A stretch of 64,000 bases of DNA from Gonocerus acuteangulatus (lineage: Eukaryota; Arthropoda; Insecta; Hemiptera; Coreidae): NCBI GenBank assembly GCA_946811695.1, contig OX328132.1, positions 54,970,909 through 55,034,908 of the forward strand. Reading direction: 5' to 3'. Every line of letters starts with the position of its first letter. The stretch's first letter is position 1. Below, in pieces: positions 44,850 through 56,952 of this stretch. The notes under the pieces are model-generated. The model was not told where the DNA came from. It was given only the letters and a program-made list of their open reading frames with translations, and ran no database searches. Position numbers and translations under genes: made by a program.

Positions 44850-46516
44850 AATTAGTCATTAAATTTTTTAGTCTATGAAATATTCATCTTCGAAAACATT
44901 CTTTGTTTTAACGAATATTTAAACGTCTAATAAATTATGAGTTATCACCAAAAAAAAAAAAAAACCTTGCTTGCACTAGCTGACGATAGACAATCTAGAG
45001 TGAAAGAAATCTTTAAATGATTCCATCGTGGAGACAGCCAGAAAGACAATGACGTACAGGAAATAGTGCTTGCTAATGGGATGCTGTAGCTTTATAATGC
45101 ATTTTTGATGGGAGGATGTCTCATTTCCCCTCTCAGGGCTCTCTTACTGAAGAAATGCACCTCCAAGTCAGGCACTGATCTTCAAAGATCATCGACAAAA
45201 TCCTTGGACCTCATTTTTGTGGATTTTTCATAGCATAAATGAGGAGTGCACATGGTTGAATCAAAATCCGCTGGAATTCTACAAAAATAGCAACCGCATA
45301 ATTGGTGCTTATAAATCTAATTTAATAAACAAAGGCCTTAAAGACAATAGAAATCCTACATACACACACATAGTATCAACAGAGTCGCCACAAAAGTACC
45401 TAAGTATAAATTTGCCATTCCCAATAATAAAATTATATCTCAAATAAGAACTTACAGAAAATACCATATTCGATTTACGTTGAAAAAACAGTCTTATAAT
45501 ATAAACCCTAAGTTAAAATGCACGCTTTGCAAATTGCAAGAATAAAATATCCTGCATATTTTTATGCCCATTTTTTTTATTCTATTCAAAAACGGCTGAC
45601 TCTGGTTGATATTACGTGACGAAAGGCCTTCCTAACGATGAAAGCCCCTAAAGAGGAATAAAGCAAAAAATATATTCAGCAAACTAAGAAATAATGTGCT
45701 CAGATTTCCAATACGAAAACCTATACACTCGGGGGCCCAGCGTCGTGGCATATGCGTCAGCAGATAGCTTGGCTTTCATTCTATCCCCACTACTCCGGGT
45801 CTTGTTCTATACACTCCTTATTTGATTTAGAATTGCGGGTCTGGTATCGTTTGATATAAAAGGAAGACTTGGGCCCTGATGAAAATTTTGTTCGAAGCCA
45901 TTGGTCTTGAAAGTGTTAAAGGAACGAGCTGAGTGTCAACGTGGAGATGCTTCCCTGAAACGTCAATCACAAGGGAAGTTGAAATAAAATCAAGACATTC
46001 AATGAAAGAAATTATTATTTTCTAAAGAAGAAGGGAGGAATCGGGTGCGGTGCATTGAAGGGGTTCAATGAATAAACGCAGTGAATTGGTGATATCTTTT
46101 GACGTGGGGGGGGGGGTTCCTTTCTAGCCTTTCACTTTGGGAGGCCTTTTGAAAAGTGATACAGATCCTGAGAGTGGGATTAGGCGGCCGTAAAAAGGAT
46201 GCAAAGGACACCGAAAGAAGTGCATTTAATGAGGTTTTAAATTAATTAGAAGGCCGTCGGTGGGAAGGGGTAAAACCTGTTGGAAAGGCTCAGAGGCCAT
46301 GCTCAAGTGTGGAGAAAGAATCGGTGTGGCTGTGAGTAATTACTTGAAGAAAGCGGGCGTTGCTTCAAAGAAATCAATCCCAATGGCATAGGTGTTTCGC
46401 CAAGGGGAAGGGATTAATTGAGGTAGACTCTTTTAACCACCGGCAGATCCATAAACGGCCTCGGCTCACAGGATTTACGCTTTTTGAACCCGAGAGTGTT
46501 TCCCGCCTTCCAATTA
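44850..46516. other. Unassigned DNA
   Basis: A 76-codon ORF at 45217-45447 and a G homopolymer near 46108-46117. No known domain; no gene called. Confidence 0.35.
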
Positions 46517-46600
46517 TGACGTCATCACAAAGAACAGCGCCTTTGCCCTATCCTATAAAAGCGACGCCCGCCCTCCATTTTTTTCTCTTTTTTTTTCTTT
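46517..46600 (+). promoter_or_regulatory. Possible core promoter: CRE-like palindrome and TATA box
   Basis: TGACGTCA at 46517-46524 is a perfect cAMP-response-element palindrome. CCTATAAAAG follows at 46552-46561, 30 bp after the palindrome ends. A pyrimidine tract ending TTTTAG lies at about 46581-46603 and could equally be a splice acceptor. No downstream coding exon was found, so function is inferred from motif spacing only. Confidence 0.3.
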
Positions 46601-46604
46601 TAGG

Positions 46605-47290
46605 ACGAACCCTTTAAATATTCATCTCCTTGAAGTTGGCGTTCGATGTTCGGTCCTGAAGACGCCCTTCAATTTCTATAACGTTAATCAGTCTGATTTA
46701 TTTTCCTCTTCCTTTTTGGCAATATAAAATGGAAAGGAAAGTATATGAACTGGGGATCTCTCCGTCTCTGCTTTTTAAGTAATAAAAGACGACGCTCTTG
46801 TAAAATTTCCTTCATTTCAATATAATTTGAGTCTGTCTCTACTCCCTCGTACCTTGTATGAAAGGAAAATCAAACATAACCTTTCTGTCCATTTACTGAC
46901 TTTGTCCATTTTACTCTCAATAAAAGAAGAAATCTAGTAATGAATTTTATATATGTATTCTTCCTTTGGAAAATTCATCACCATTTCCTTTTACCTTTAG
47001 AAATATTTCGTGGTGGTTTCTTCAGCAAATGAGAATGTCTCAGAGAAAAAAGAAAGGGCAAGAAAAGATGAAATATAGTATGCTGTCCAAAATCATCCCA
47101 TAACAAATCGTTTTAGCAGCTTGTACGCTATAAAAATTATTTTAAATTGTTGTATTCTTTATGTGTAAGCACACCAAAACAAAATCATAAGTATACATTA
47201 TTTAATAACTGTTTTAATTGAATAATCGATTAAATTTTTAGGATTCCGTAAAATATCGAGCTATAAAAACGACCAGGTGAAATTTGGGAT
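46605..47290. other. Unassigned DNA
   Basis: No gene recognised. Confidence 0.4.
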
Positions 47291-47294
47291 GAAT

Positions 47295-47970
47295 CACATT
47301 CACAGATCGAAACTGTTATTTTTTTATCGGAAAAGTTAAAATTTAACAGTTAAAAAAATTGAGTTTATAAGTTAAAAAATAACAGTTAAAAAAAAAAACT
47401 TTTATTTAAAAGTTTTAAGATTAAAAGTTATTTAGGAACTTCTAAAATTAGGTGCATGAAAATAAAAGTTAAAGTACTACTTTTATTTTTTTCAATGTGA
47501 AATAAAAGTTTTAAGTATTTTAATCAAGAATTTTAGGATTGAATACGATAAAAAAAAGTGAAATGTTATTTTTTAAAAATGTATTTTTGTTTATTTACTG
47601 AAATATATTTGTTGATACAAAACAAAAAATAAACATTAGAAGTTTTAATTTATTCGTTTAAACGTTTTCCTATTAGGTATTTTAATAGGAATTTGGAGGC
47701 CCTATGGCCGTGAGTGTTAATGCTTGAGCTCTTGACCTATTCTATAGAAAAGGGTGGTAACCTATAGATAACCCGTCCCAAAATTCTTAGTTATTAATAA
47801 TGGACGTTAAAATTTAAATAAATTTTAATAACAATTACTTTAAAACTTTTATTTTTTAAGTTGAATAATAACAATTAAAAAAAAACTATTTTTAAAAAAG
47901 GTTTCAACCAAAATAGTTATTTTATAACTTTTACTATTTCAAAATGAAAATAAAAGTAAAAGTTTAATAA
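47295..47970 (+). repeat. Dispersed repeat X, copy 2, carrying a SINE
   Basis: Matches 35562-35945 over its central part (TTCAATGTGAAATAAAAGTT, TGTTGATACAAAACAAAAAA). It extends further at both ends with AACAGTTAAAAAA-type segments. Confidence 0.75.
47688..47822 (+). mobile_element. SINE family B inserted in repeat X, 8-bp TSD
   Basis: GGAGGCCCTATGGCCGTGAG, a TGTTAATGC A-box region, then GGGTGGTAACCTATAGATAA and an AAATTTAAATAAA end. TTTTAATA flanks it at 47680-47687 and 47823-47830. Repeat X copy 1 provides the empty site (TTTTAGTAACAATT). The central B-box region present at 5537-5741 is deleted here. Confidence 0.75.
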
Positions 47971-48157
47971 ATACATACTTTTTTTTAAATAAATGTTAAC
48001 AATTATTTTCGACCCCTGATTTTTATACTCGTGTAATAAAGTGTACTTTCTCCTGAAGGAGCGTAGATGCAAAACACGGGTTTAAAGGCTACAACTATAA
48101 TATTGCATTTTTTAAATGTTTTTTTTTTTTTAGTTGATGTAATTGAATTGAAAGGGT

Positions 48158-48397
48158 CGGGGTAAAACAATGCCAAGCAACATTCTTAACAAAACTTAAC
48201 TGTAGCTGCTATATGTTGGATATTATGTGTGACTATCAGTTTATGATGCAAATACTACAAAAATATGACTACAAGCTCTGTATGCTACTTAATCGTGTTG
48301 CCCCTAACCATTTCAACTGACAGTCCCACATAATATCCAACATATAACAGCTACAGTTAAGTTTTGTTAAATATGTTGCTTGGCACTATATTGCCCC

Positions 48398-48398
<1 letters not shown>
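48158..48398. mobile_element. 241-bp MITE with 84-bp inverted repeats
   Basis: Left arm 48158-48241 (CGGGGTAAAACAATGCCAAG) and right arm 48315-48398 (reverse complement CGGGGCAATATAGTGCCAAG) are about 90 percent identical and separated by 73 bp. The right arm abuts (TA)n at 48399-48468. No target-site duplication is clear. Confidence 0.7.
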
Positions 48399-48468
<70 letters not shown>

Positions 48469-48470
<2 letters not shown>

Positions 48471-49254
48471 GAACTAAATTATCAAATGCTTATACTTTTT
48501 AGTTAAAGCGCTGATTACGTTTCTCCTTGACCAAACGGAAGGGCGGAACTAGGATTCCAACTACATCGAGAACAAGCTGAGGTAGAACAACAGGTCGCAG
48601 CTAACTATTCCTCGGATTCCCGCATTAATTAGTCTAAGGTAAAGCTAGACAGGGGCAGGGACGCTCAAAGAATCCAGATTGGCCTTGGGCAAGAAAGGGA
48701 TGGGAGGAAGGCGAAGCCCTGGGGCTTGAGGATAAACCCTTACAGGGAGCTTAAGGCCCAACTTCAGCTCAGAGATCTAATAGTGTTCTCTTATCAGTTG
48801 CCTATAAGGCTTAAGACCCTAACCTACCAATGTAATTTCTGTATACAACGCATTTCAAACTGCCAACTGCCCCGAACAAGGCTAGCAGTCCCTCAAAGGG
48901 TTAAACATTACATCTGCCCTTTGGTTTGTCCGGCCTTTACATGTTCAGTCAGGCCGAAAAATTGGTACAATGTCCATATTTCATTATTGTTAATTTTTTT
49001 TTTATTACTGGCCTTACGCAACGGGACAAATTAATTAATCAGAGATCAAAGTATTTACTCATTGCTGTTCAACTGAGATTTTGGCAAGATTTCACGCTCA
49101 CCATCCAAGACACAGAAATCTAATGGTGCTAATATTTCTTGCTGTCCAATAGAAAATGAAGGGACACAAAAAGCTATAATTACCTGGATCGCCAGTAAAA
49201 TATTTAATATTAATACCCCCTATAAAAGATATATTTATTTAAACGATTTTTTGT
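48469..49254. other. Unassigned DNA, possibly host sequence
   Basis: The interval 48520-49130 is of balanced composition, with a 102-codon ORF at 48726-49034 that I do not recognise. No gene called. Confidence 0.35.
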
Positions 49255-49455
49255 CCAAAGGTAGAGTATGGCACGGAGCTCTACACGGTTTGGGTATGGC
49301 TCTGGGTTCCTCTACGGGTACTTGTATGGACATGACGAGTAGGGCATGCTGGTGGATCCTACACGGGTAGGTTATGACGGGGGGCCCTAGACGGGTAGGT
49401 TATGACGGGGGGCCTAGACGGGTAGGGTATGTCGGGGTCCCTACACGGGAAGAGT
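49255..49455 (+). repeat. G-rich minisatellite, unit about 28 bp
   Basis: CTACACGGGTAGGTTATGAC, then GGGGGGCC, recurs with variation (CTAGACGGGTAGGGTATGTC). About seven units; the last three to four are the most regular. Confidence 0.75.
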
Positions 49456-50149
49456 CTTACAGAACTACTCCGTGACTTGTGAACATCTTGCAATTCTGTA
49501 GGGATAGATTCGAAGGCAGTCACTTATTGTTAACACCTTCGCCTGAGTGTTGCAACCCAGAAAACCTCATTTCAAACCACCCACCCGCTGCCCTAGTTAC
49601 TCTTTTCAGAGTGTCCTTCACGATCCTTGCTACTTAAAGAATAACGCTCACTCCTGTGATTAATGATACCGAAAGAATGACTACTTGAAAGTGAGTAATT
49701 GAAAAATTGAAACATGATCATGCTTGGTGCAGATGTAATACCTTCGAAAGTGCTGAAGGTCGTTTTTAGCTCTCATAGACACCAACATTCCAGTAAGGAA
49801 GAATGACAAATTCAAAATCGGGATCTCATCGTTTCCATAAGGCACTAATCCCTAGTAGAATTTTTTAAGCTCAGATACGTTGCCATTAAGTGATTAAGTG
49901 TAATTGTGAAGGTCATCAGTATAATAGGAATGATACACGTATAAAATATTTGGTTTCGAGACTCTTGAAGTGAGAAACAACGACAGATTTAATGCGCTCA
50001 GTAGTAACAAAGAAAATAAAATAAAACTGTCCAAATTTATATTATTTTTTATAATTATAAATGTATTTATTTATTCTTTGGAACACAGATATTGTATATC
50101 TAATATTGGCAACAAGTCTCAATGATTATATGGGCAGCTACAAATATAA
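49456..50149. other. Unassigned DNA
   Basis: No gene or repeat recognised. Confidence 0.4.
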
Positions 50150-50320
50150 TAGGGTTTTTGGGAGTCGGCAGTTTTCATCTGGCATCAGGCGTTGTAAACA
50201 AGCTCATATATAAAGCAAAGTAGAGGCTCAAATGGAAACGCGAGGCTCTGTGGCACTTACTTTATAAGAACTGAACCTTAAAGGTTCGAGATTTGTCCAA
50301 AACGAATCTTCAATGCTCGA
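50150..50320 (+). repeat. Degenerate ~36-bp repeat array, left part
   Basis: Units such as AAGGTTCGAGATTTGTCC, AAAACGAATCTTCAATG. It continues at 51406-51640 after the LINE insertion. Confidence 0.45.
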
Positions 50321-51405
50321 TGGATGGATGGATGGATTGGGTGTTTAAGGGCAGAAAACATCTAGGTCCTCACCGCCCTGAAGTGTAATGTTAGAGAGTC
50401 GTGTATATGTCGTGAAAGGGTTAGTAATTTGTGTTTAGGACACTGCATGACAATGAACTGTTTTTTTTTTTGATAACTTGTATTCAATTTTCTTCTAACT
50501 AATATCATTGCTTACTACTAACTTACTAGGTAATGGAACTATTTGTACTAAAAGTAATACTAATATACACTATAGCACTATCAATACAAATAATATACTA
50601 CATAACAAATAATAGACTACATAACCATATTAATATTTACATATTTATTTTTCCCCCTCTTGTATAGTTTTTTATTTTTTATATTTTTTATTTATTTTTT
50701 TTTATTTATTTTTATATTTTATTTATTATTTTTTTCTTGTTTATTTTTTCCTTTATGTATAATTTTATTTGTTATATTTTTTAATACATATATATTTTTT
50801 TATGTATATATTTTTTTTCCTCTTTTGTAATTTTTTATATATCATTTTTTTTTTTTTTTTTTTTTTTTGGTAAAACACTAACTAACTAATACAAACAAGT
50901 AACTAATAAAAACTAAACATAACTAATACAACTATTTGTACTAAAAATAATGCTAATGTAAGCAATATTAATACTAAAACTATACTACATAGCAAAATTT
51001 ATAATAATGCCAATTCTAAATTAAACTAGCACACGTATATACACATACGCCCACATATGTACAACATACGTACCCGCACATGTGTATATACCCGTGCACG
51101 TATACATACATATATTTATTTATTATTAAATTATTATTTTATATCATGAGATATAGTTGCGCCTTTTTTAAGAATTCCACAACTAGGTCAACTGCTTTGC
51201 CATCGTCCCGCAGAGCCTCTGTCAAGTTCCTTGGTAAACCCAACTGTTGGAGCAGCAGCCTATAGCGAGAGCAGTCCTCGAAAATATGTTTCACAGAAAT
51301 CAGCTGATGGCATCTTCCGCAGACAGGTGGGATTCCTCTGGACATCAAGTACCCATGAGTCAATCTGGAGTGGCCAAGTCTGAGCCAAGACTTGGCCACT
51401 CCATG
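50321..51405 (-). mobile_element. I-group LINE, 5'-truncated, (ATCC)n tail, 13-bp TSD
   Basis: Flanked by CTTCAATGCTCGA at 50308-50320 and 51406-51418. The coding part is the last ~87 codons of ORF2 (stop at 51139). It reads WLRLGHSRLTHGYLM, then CGRCHQLISVKHIFEDC, then a VVEFLKKAQLYLMI end. This is homologous in layout to 39440-39707, but without the RNase H domain. The 3' UTR of about 815 bp is extremely T-rich on the + strand, with a T run at 50847-50868. It ends in TGGATGGATGG (+ strand), so the tail is a tetranucleotide repeat. The first three codons of the annotated-looking ORF lie in flanking DNA. Confidence 0.8.
51367..51402. repeat. 14-bp perfect hairpin at the LINE truncation edge
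   Basis: GGAGTGGCCAAGTC, 8-nt loop, GACTTGGCCACTCC. The stem covers the WLRLGHS codons and ends three bases inside the insertion edge. Confidence 0.7.
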
Positions 51406-51640
51406 CTTCAATGCTCGAGCTTTTTAGGACCACAAGCCCTCAAGTCTTTAGCCTTAGAAGAACCCAGATGTCGAGGCTTTCGCCTTATAAAAACAGAATC
51501 TTCAAGGTGTAAGCTTTATAAGAGCCGTTAGAAGAAGAAGTTCCGAAGCCTCAATGTTTCCAGCTTTATCCGAGCCGTCCCCTTAAGGTACGAGCTTTAT
51601 AAAAACCGAACGGAGCTTTTAAGGACTATCCTGGGGTCTC
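51406..51640 (+). repeat. Degenerate ~36-bp repeat array, right part
   Basis: GAGCTTTATAAAAACCGAA-type units with CTTCAA or CCTCAA starts (51405, 51436, 51500, 51550, 51580). It is the continuation of 50150-50320. Confidence 0.5.
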
Positions 51641-51681
51641 TTAAACATATTCGTTTAAAACATGGTTGTACAATTGTATGA

Positions 51682-51820
51682 GTTATAGTGATGGATGAAG
51701 GAATGTTAGAACTGGAAAATATCAGGCTAAGAAGACCATACGTGCGGTTTTTAACATTTTTATAAAAACCGCACGTATGATATTTTCCAGTTCTAACATT
51801 CCTTCATCCATCACTATAAC
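51682..51820. repeat. 139-nt near-perfect hairpin
   Basis: The left arm GTTATAGTGATGGATGAAGG is exactly inverted at the right end. Pairing is perfect for 43 bp, interrupted only by 14 extra bases on the left (GGCTAAGAAGACCA), then perfect for another 14 bp (TACGTGCGGTTTTT). The loop is about 11 nt. Confidence 0.85.
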
Positions 51821-51829
51821 TTTTTTTTT

Positions 51830-52540
51830 AACATTTTTATCTTAGATTAATCGCTTAAAGTGTATCTGGTATCAGGAACAGATTGTAATATTCTTTTAAT
51901 AAATAAATAAATTTGGATGGTCAAGAAAAAAAAAAAAAAAAAAAAAACATTTTTATTTGCTGAATTAACTAAAACGTATAATTAAACTCAATTCATCGCA
52001 AATGATCCATTGTGACTATTAGTCCTCTGGTTATACAAAATCTCCGATTGCTTCTTGATTTTCCATGTATGAAACCAAAAGGTTGGAGTTGGTTTCACAG
52101 CTTGTTGCCTATAAAAGAGGTACATTAAGTAACTGTAAATAAACGGAAGGTAATGGTGATTTGAAGCTGAAAGGAGAAGTAAAAGGCTTTGCTAATATCG
52201 GAAGAGTGGTAAGAGGGCAGGGTGAGTTAAAGCCGTGTGGTTCCTTTTGCCTGTGAAGAATCAATCAAGAAGCCCCCGTGTGGTTTATGACTACCCTAAT
52301 GGCATGGGGCTTAGGAGAGTGGTCAGCTAAAGGTATCCTTTAGTATCCTAAACCTTCTTCTTACATAGTGCTCGCATCCTACCTAGTAGAAGCTCGCTCC
52401 CATCCCAGAAATTAGACCTCGACCATCAATTTCCCCAATGCCTTGCCTTTTGCTTCTGAGAAATTTACTTTTTAGGATAGTACGATTGTTCGGAATTTTT
52501 GGATAGCCTGCATTTTATCACTTATGATTATATTATTTAT
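51830..52540. other. Unassigned DNA
   Basis: A long A run at 51925-51946. The 52100-52450 interval is of balanced composition with no ORF of note. Confidence 0.4.
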
Positions 52541-52660
52541 TTTAGCGCGTTTCCTCTCTCATTCCATAGGGAGGAAACCCGCTTATAATGTTAACCTCAT
52601 GAGGCAATCGGAAAATGGCGACTAGAAAATTTCACGTTTCATAGACCACGAAAAGACAGG
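52541..52660 (-). repeat. Dispersed repeat family A, terminal fragment
   Basis: TTTTAGCGCGTTTCCTCTCT, AGGGAGGAAACCCGCTTATA and CGACTAGAAAATTTCACG. Only the 3' end is present, joined to Penelope-derived DNA. Confidence 0.65.
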
Positions 52661-52664
52661 TGAT

Positions 52665-53045
52665 ACACAAACCACAGCCTACTTTGAGAACCTACTGCGG
52701 GAAGAGCTAGGTCTAGACTGACAAGATCAATCATGACTACTTGAGATCAACTGTTTAAAATCGATTGTATTAGGGTAAATGTCGATTTGCTAAAATAAGT
52801 CATTGTTATTTTACTAAATAAGTAATTTTATACAAAGTATAGTAAGTTAAAAACATATTTTATCGTCATTTGTACTGTACAAATATTGATTGATCTAGTC
52901 AGTCTAGACGTCTACCTGCAGAAGTCTGTGAGCTTGAGGCTATATATTAACTGCTTCTAAAGAGGCGTAAAAGAAACTGGAAACATGTAGAGCGAAACAA
53001 AGCTCTATTAAGGAATGGTGTTTATTAATGAAATTAGACCTCATT
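52665..53045. mobile_element. Penelope-like non-coding DNA in inverted arrangement
   Basis: CAGCCTACTTTGAGAACCTA and CTAGGTCTAGACTGACAAGA at 52673-52735 recur inverted at 52880-52945 (TAGTCAGTCTAGACG, CTGCAGAAG). The right unit continues into a degenerate hammerhead-like motif at 52956-52990 (CTAAAGA ... GAAACATGTA), in the same layout as 17040-17271. Confidence 0.55.
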
Positions 53046-53088
53046 CCACTTAAAATACAAATTAATTAATGTTTATTTTATACTAGCT

Positions 53089-54274
<1,186 letters not shown>

Positions 54275-54417
54275 TGTTATTTAATCAACAAGGGAAACAA
54301 AAAACAAGCTGACTAGACAAAGTTGTTCTAAAATTTAATTAGCGTTCATTAAAAAAGAAAGAAATGCATTGAAATCGGTTAAGATTTAGAAGCTGTAACC
54401 TTTTTTGAAACACACTG
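54275..54417 (-). repeat. Dispersed repeat G, copy 3 (interrupted)
   Basis: TTTTATGTTATTTAATCAAC, AAAACAAGCTGACTAGACAA, ATTTAATTAGCGTTCATT and GATTTAGAAGCTGTAACC, the inverse of 28896 and 34388. It breaks off where the hAT-like element begins. Confidence 0.6.
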
Positions 54418-54857
54418 TGCGTCGAACAGTGAGGCAAATGGGCGATTTAGGAGTGCAAAATTCCGATCACTCGAGGTCATTTTTGTAATCAAATGAAACA
54501 CTAAAAAGTGATAATTAGTGAACATTTGGAGCCATTAAAGATTGAATTTGGACGAGCAAAGCTTTAACCTTAGCTTTAATTCTTGCAATTTGATCATAAT
54601 CACCTCCCTATTCTTCATCCACAGTCAATTTGTTAAAAACATATTGCTAAACGCCGGTGTTTTTGTCTGACAAATTAAGTTTTGTCCGCCAAGCGCCAAA
54701 AAGCTATTTTCGTGGAATCACGCATGTACCTAAAAATTGATGTTCCTTAAAAAGTTGGATAAGGTTGGTTACAAAATAATTGTGCATGAACTCCCATTAT
54801 TCCAGAGATCATGTTTTGTATGAATGTTTTGTAGCCTAATCTTGGAAATTATGAACA

Positions 54858-54912
54858 TTTTTTTTTTATTTTTTTTTTTTTGCATCGACATCTAGACCAG
54901 TTTTTAGCACCA
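54858..54912 (-). mobile_element. SINE family A tail fragment
   Basis: T runs, then GCATCGACATCTAGACCAGT and TTTTAGCACC, the tail block of the 61187 copy. Confidence 0.5.
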
Positions 54913-55142
54913 GTTCTATTTTCTTAACTTTAAATTCCTAATTATTATTTAAATAGTAAAAATAATATTAACTCTTACTATTTAAATCAATGCTCATGCT
55001 TGCAGATTACCTTGTAACCCTTCACAATCGCACAAACAACTGTTTAGAAGCTTATTAATAAACTAGACATATTTGTTTCGGATAATGTGGACACTGACCT
55101 CTTTTCTTGTCAACAGTGAGCGCACTGTTTTTGGACCCCAAG

Positions 55143-55441
55143 CATTGGCGGCTCTAGACAAACATTTCTGGGGGGAGAGGGGGGGTAATTTGTAAGCCCA
55201 TACTAAATTAGCTCCCCCAGAAATGATGTGGCTGGGGGCGCTGAATCAAATTTTTATAACGACGCACCTGGAAAACATTAAGGAAGTATTTGATAAACTA
55301 AGAACATACATTAACTAGAACTTATTACTATTAATTTGCCTAAACAATTTTTTTCTAACTTAATCCAAAAATATTGTGAATTTTCATTCTCGGGGGGGGG
55401 GGGGGCTAAGCCCCCCAAGTTCACCCCTTTAGCCACCACTG
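55143..55441. mobile_element. 299-bp hAT-like MITE with exact 8-bp TSD
   Basis: ACCCCAAG at 55135-55142 and 55442-55449 flanks ends reading CATTGGCGGCTCTAG and, inverted, CAGTGGTGGCTAAAG. The interior has a G homopolymer at 55392-55405 and complementary GGGGG/CCCCC segments. It is nested inside the 54426-55539 element and is therefore younger. Confidence 0.75.
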
Positions 55442-55547
55442 ACCCCAAGACACTTGTGTTTCATTGCTAATAGTAATCATGTTACATTTTTTTTTTCTTT
55501 TTTACTTTTGCTGTCCCAAATCGGTCATTTGCCCTACTGTGCGTCGC

Positions 55548-56560
55548 GACGCGTCGGTCCGGTTGTAATTAGCTGTGCGGTTTCATCGACAGGTATGTCC
55601 ACGACACTCTTTATTTGGGAGTAAGCTGACGAGAGCGTTACCAGATCACGAGAGATGGGATACCGGAGTTTCCCGGTTCATAAGGGCTTGTGAAATCATA
55701 GGAGTAATTCCGTAGATTGAAGTGTCTTATAAGCAATTGACAAAAGTGGTACATTGGTACGGGAATAAAGTGGATCGGCGAGTTGGGTTGGTTTGGGGCC
55801 GGTGAATAGAAGGGCTGTACGAAAGTGGCTCATAAGAAAAGGGCCTGGAGCCAATTAAACAAGAGCAGTTTCTGATTCAATTACAGTCCTATTGGAGCCG
55901 GGCCTTGGGGGCAATCAGAGATAAGGTAGAGCAGAACCTAATGTCTACAAGACGATAAACAGTTGTATTGGGCAGAGCCAATATGGTGGTCCTATAGCCA
56001 GTGGGCCTATCTTCCCAGTCCCACAACAGCCAGCCACCCTAATTGGGTCATTTCGGGCTGGGCACCGAGAAAGAAGTAGCTCCCTTTATAGCAAGAGGGA
56101 TCCTCTCTCCCCCAAACCACCCCAAGACTATTTGCAATCAATCCTCCTTCAGTTAGCCCCACCCGATATTCCCTTGCCGAACAGCGACATGCTCTTACCT
56201 GACCCCCAATAAACTTTAATAGCCCATATACATTAACAACCTTGGGGGATGAGAACTAATTATTGCCAGAGATAGGAGGAAACAGAACGCACTTAGGGCA
56301 TATGTTCGAGCATCAGTGAAGCGTTTGTTTTAGCACAACAGAGACGCAAAAACATTCTTTCGATGCGCTGAGATAACTATTATTATTATTTCATTTTATT
56401 ACTACACTACATTGATGCAATACCCCAAAAACGTGAATAATAATACATACGTTCATTATCAAATTTTTTGCAACCTATGTCAATATTGATGGAAGCAGAG
56501 CTTTTAAAAATCTCTTTTATTTTAATGCAGGCATACTCGTCAATTATAATTGGCATAGTC
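55548..56560. other. Unassigned DNA, balanced composition
   Basis: Possibly single-copy host sequence (55560-56220). No ORF or exon can be supported. Confidence 0.35.
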
Positions 56561-56562
56561 GC

Positions 56563-56594
56563 GAATTTTAATTGATAATTATCAATTAAAATTC
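56563..56594. repeat. 32-bp perfect palindrome
   Basis: GAATTTTAATTGATAA and its exact inverse with no spacer. Confidence 0.85.
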
Positions 56595-56599
56595 ACTTA

Positions 56600-56950
56600 T
56601 TAAGATTTGAACCCAAATTTTTCCGTTTTTGCGCTGGGGTGCATTACCATTCGACTGTCGGCAATCTAAATCGAAGAAGGCAAGCTTATTCATTCAGAAA
56701 CTAGGCCTCTATCTAAATGGCCATTCGCTGATAGCCCAAAATTAATTTCGTTTGGAGCCTTCTGCTCAAATTCAGGAACATAAATATTCTTTAGGTCCAC
56801 CCAACAAACCTATGTAGAGAAAATGGTGGTGTTTGGGATTTGGAAGGTGCCTAGAAAATTTGAAGAATGGTTTTAATAATTGTAAATGCCAGGATGACAA
56901 GGCCTATACTGAAAAAGTTTTTTTTAAAAAAGAGGCTGCTGGAAATTAGA
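56600..56950. other. Unassigned DNA
   Basis: No gene or repeat recognised. Confidence 0.4.
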
Positions 56951-56952
56951 AA

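Larger units (their letters stand above)
54426..55539. mobile_element. hAT-like non-autonomous element, 1114 bp
   Basis: Left end ACAGTGAGGCAAATGGGCGA; the right end inverted reads CAGTAGGGCAAATGACCGAT. TGCGTCGA at 54418-54425 and TGCGTCGC at 55540-55547 form an 8-bp duplication with one difference. It contains a SINE tail (54858-54912) and a second, smaller hAT-like element. No transposase frame. Confidence 0.6.

Noticed and set aside
45217..45447. 76-codon ORF with varied composition
   Set aside because: No recognisable domain, no splice context, and a single exon of this length arises by chance.
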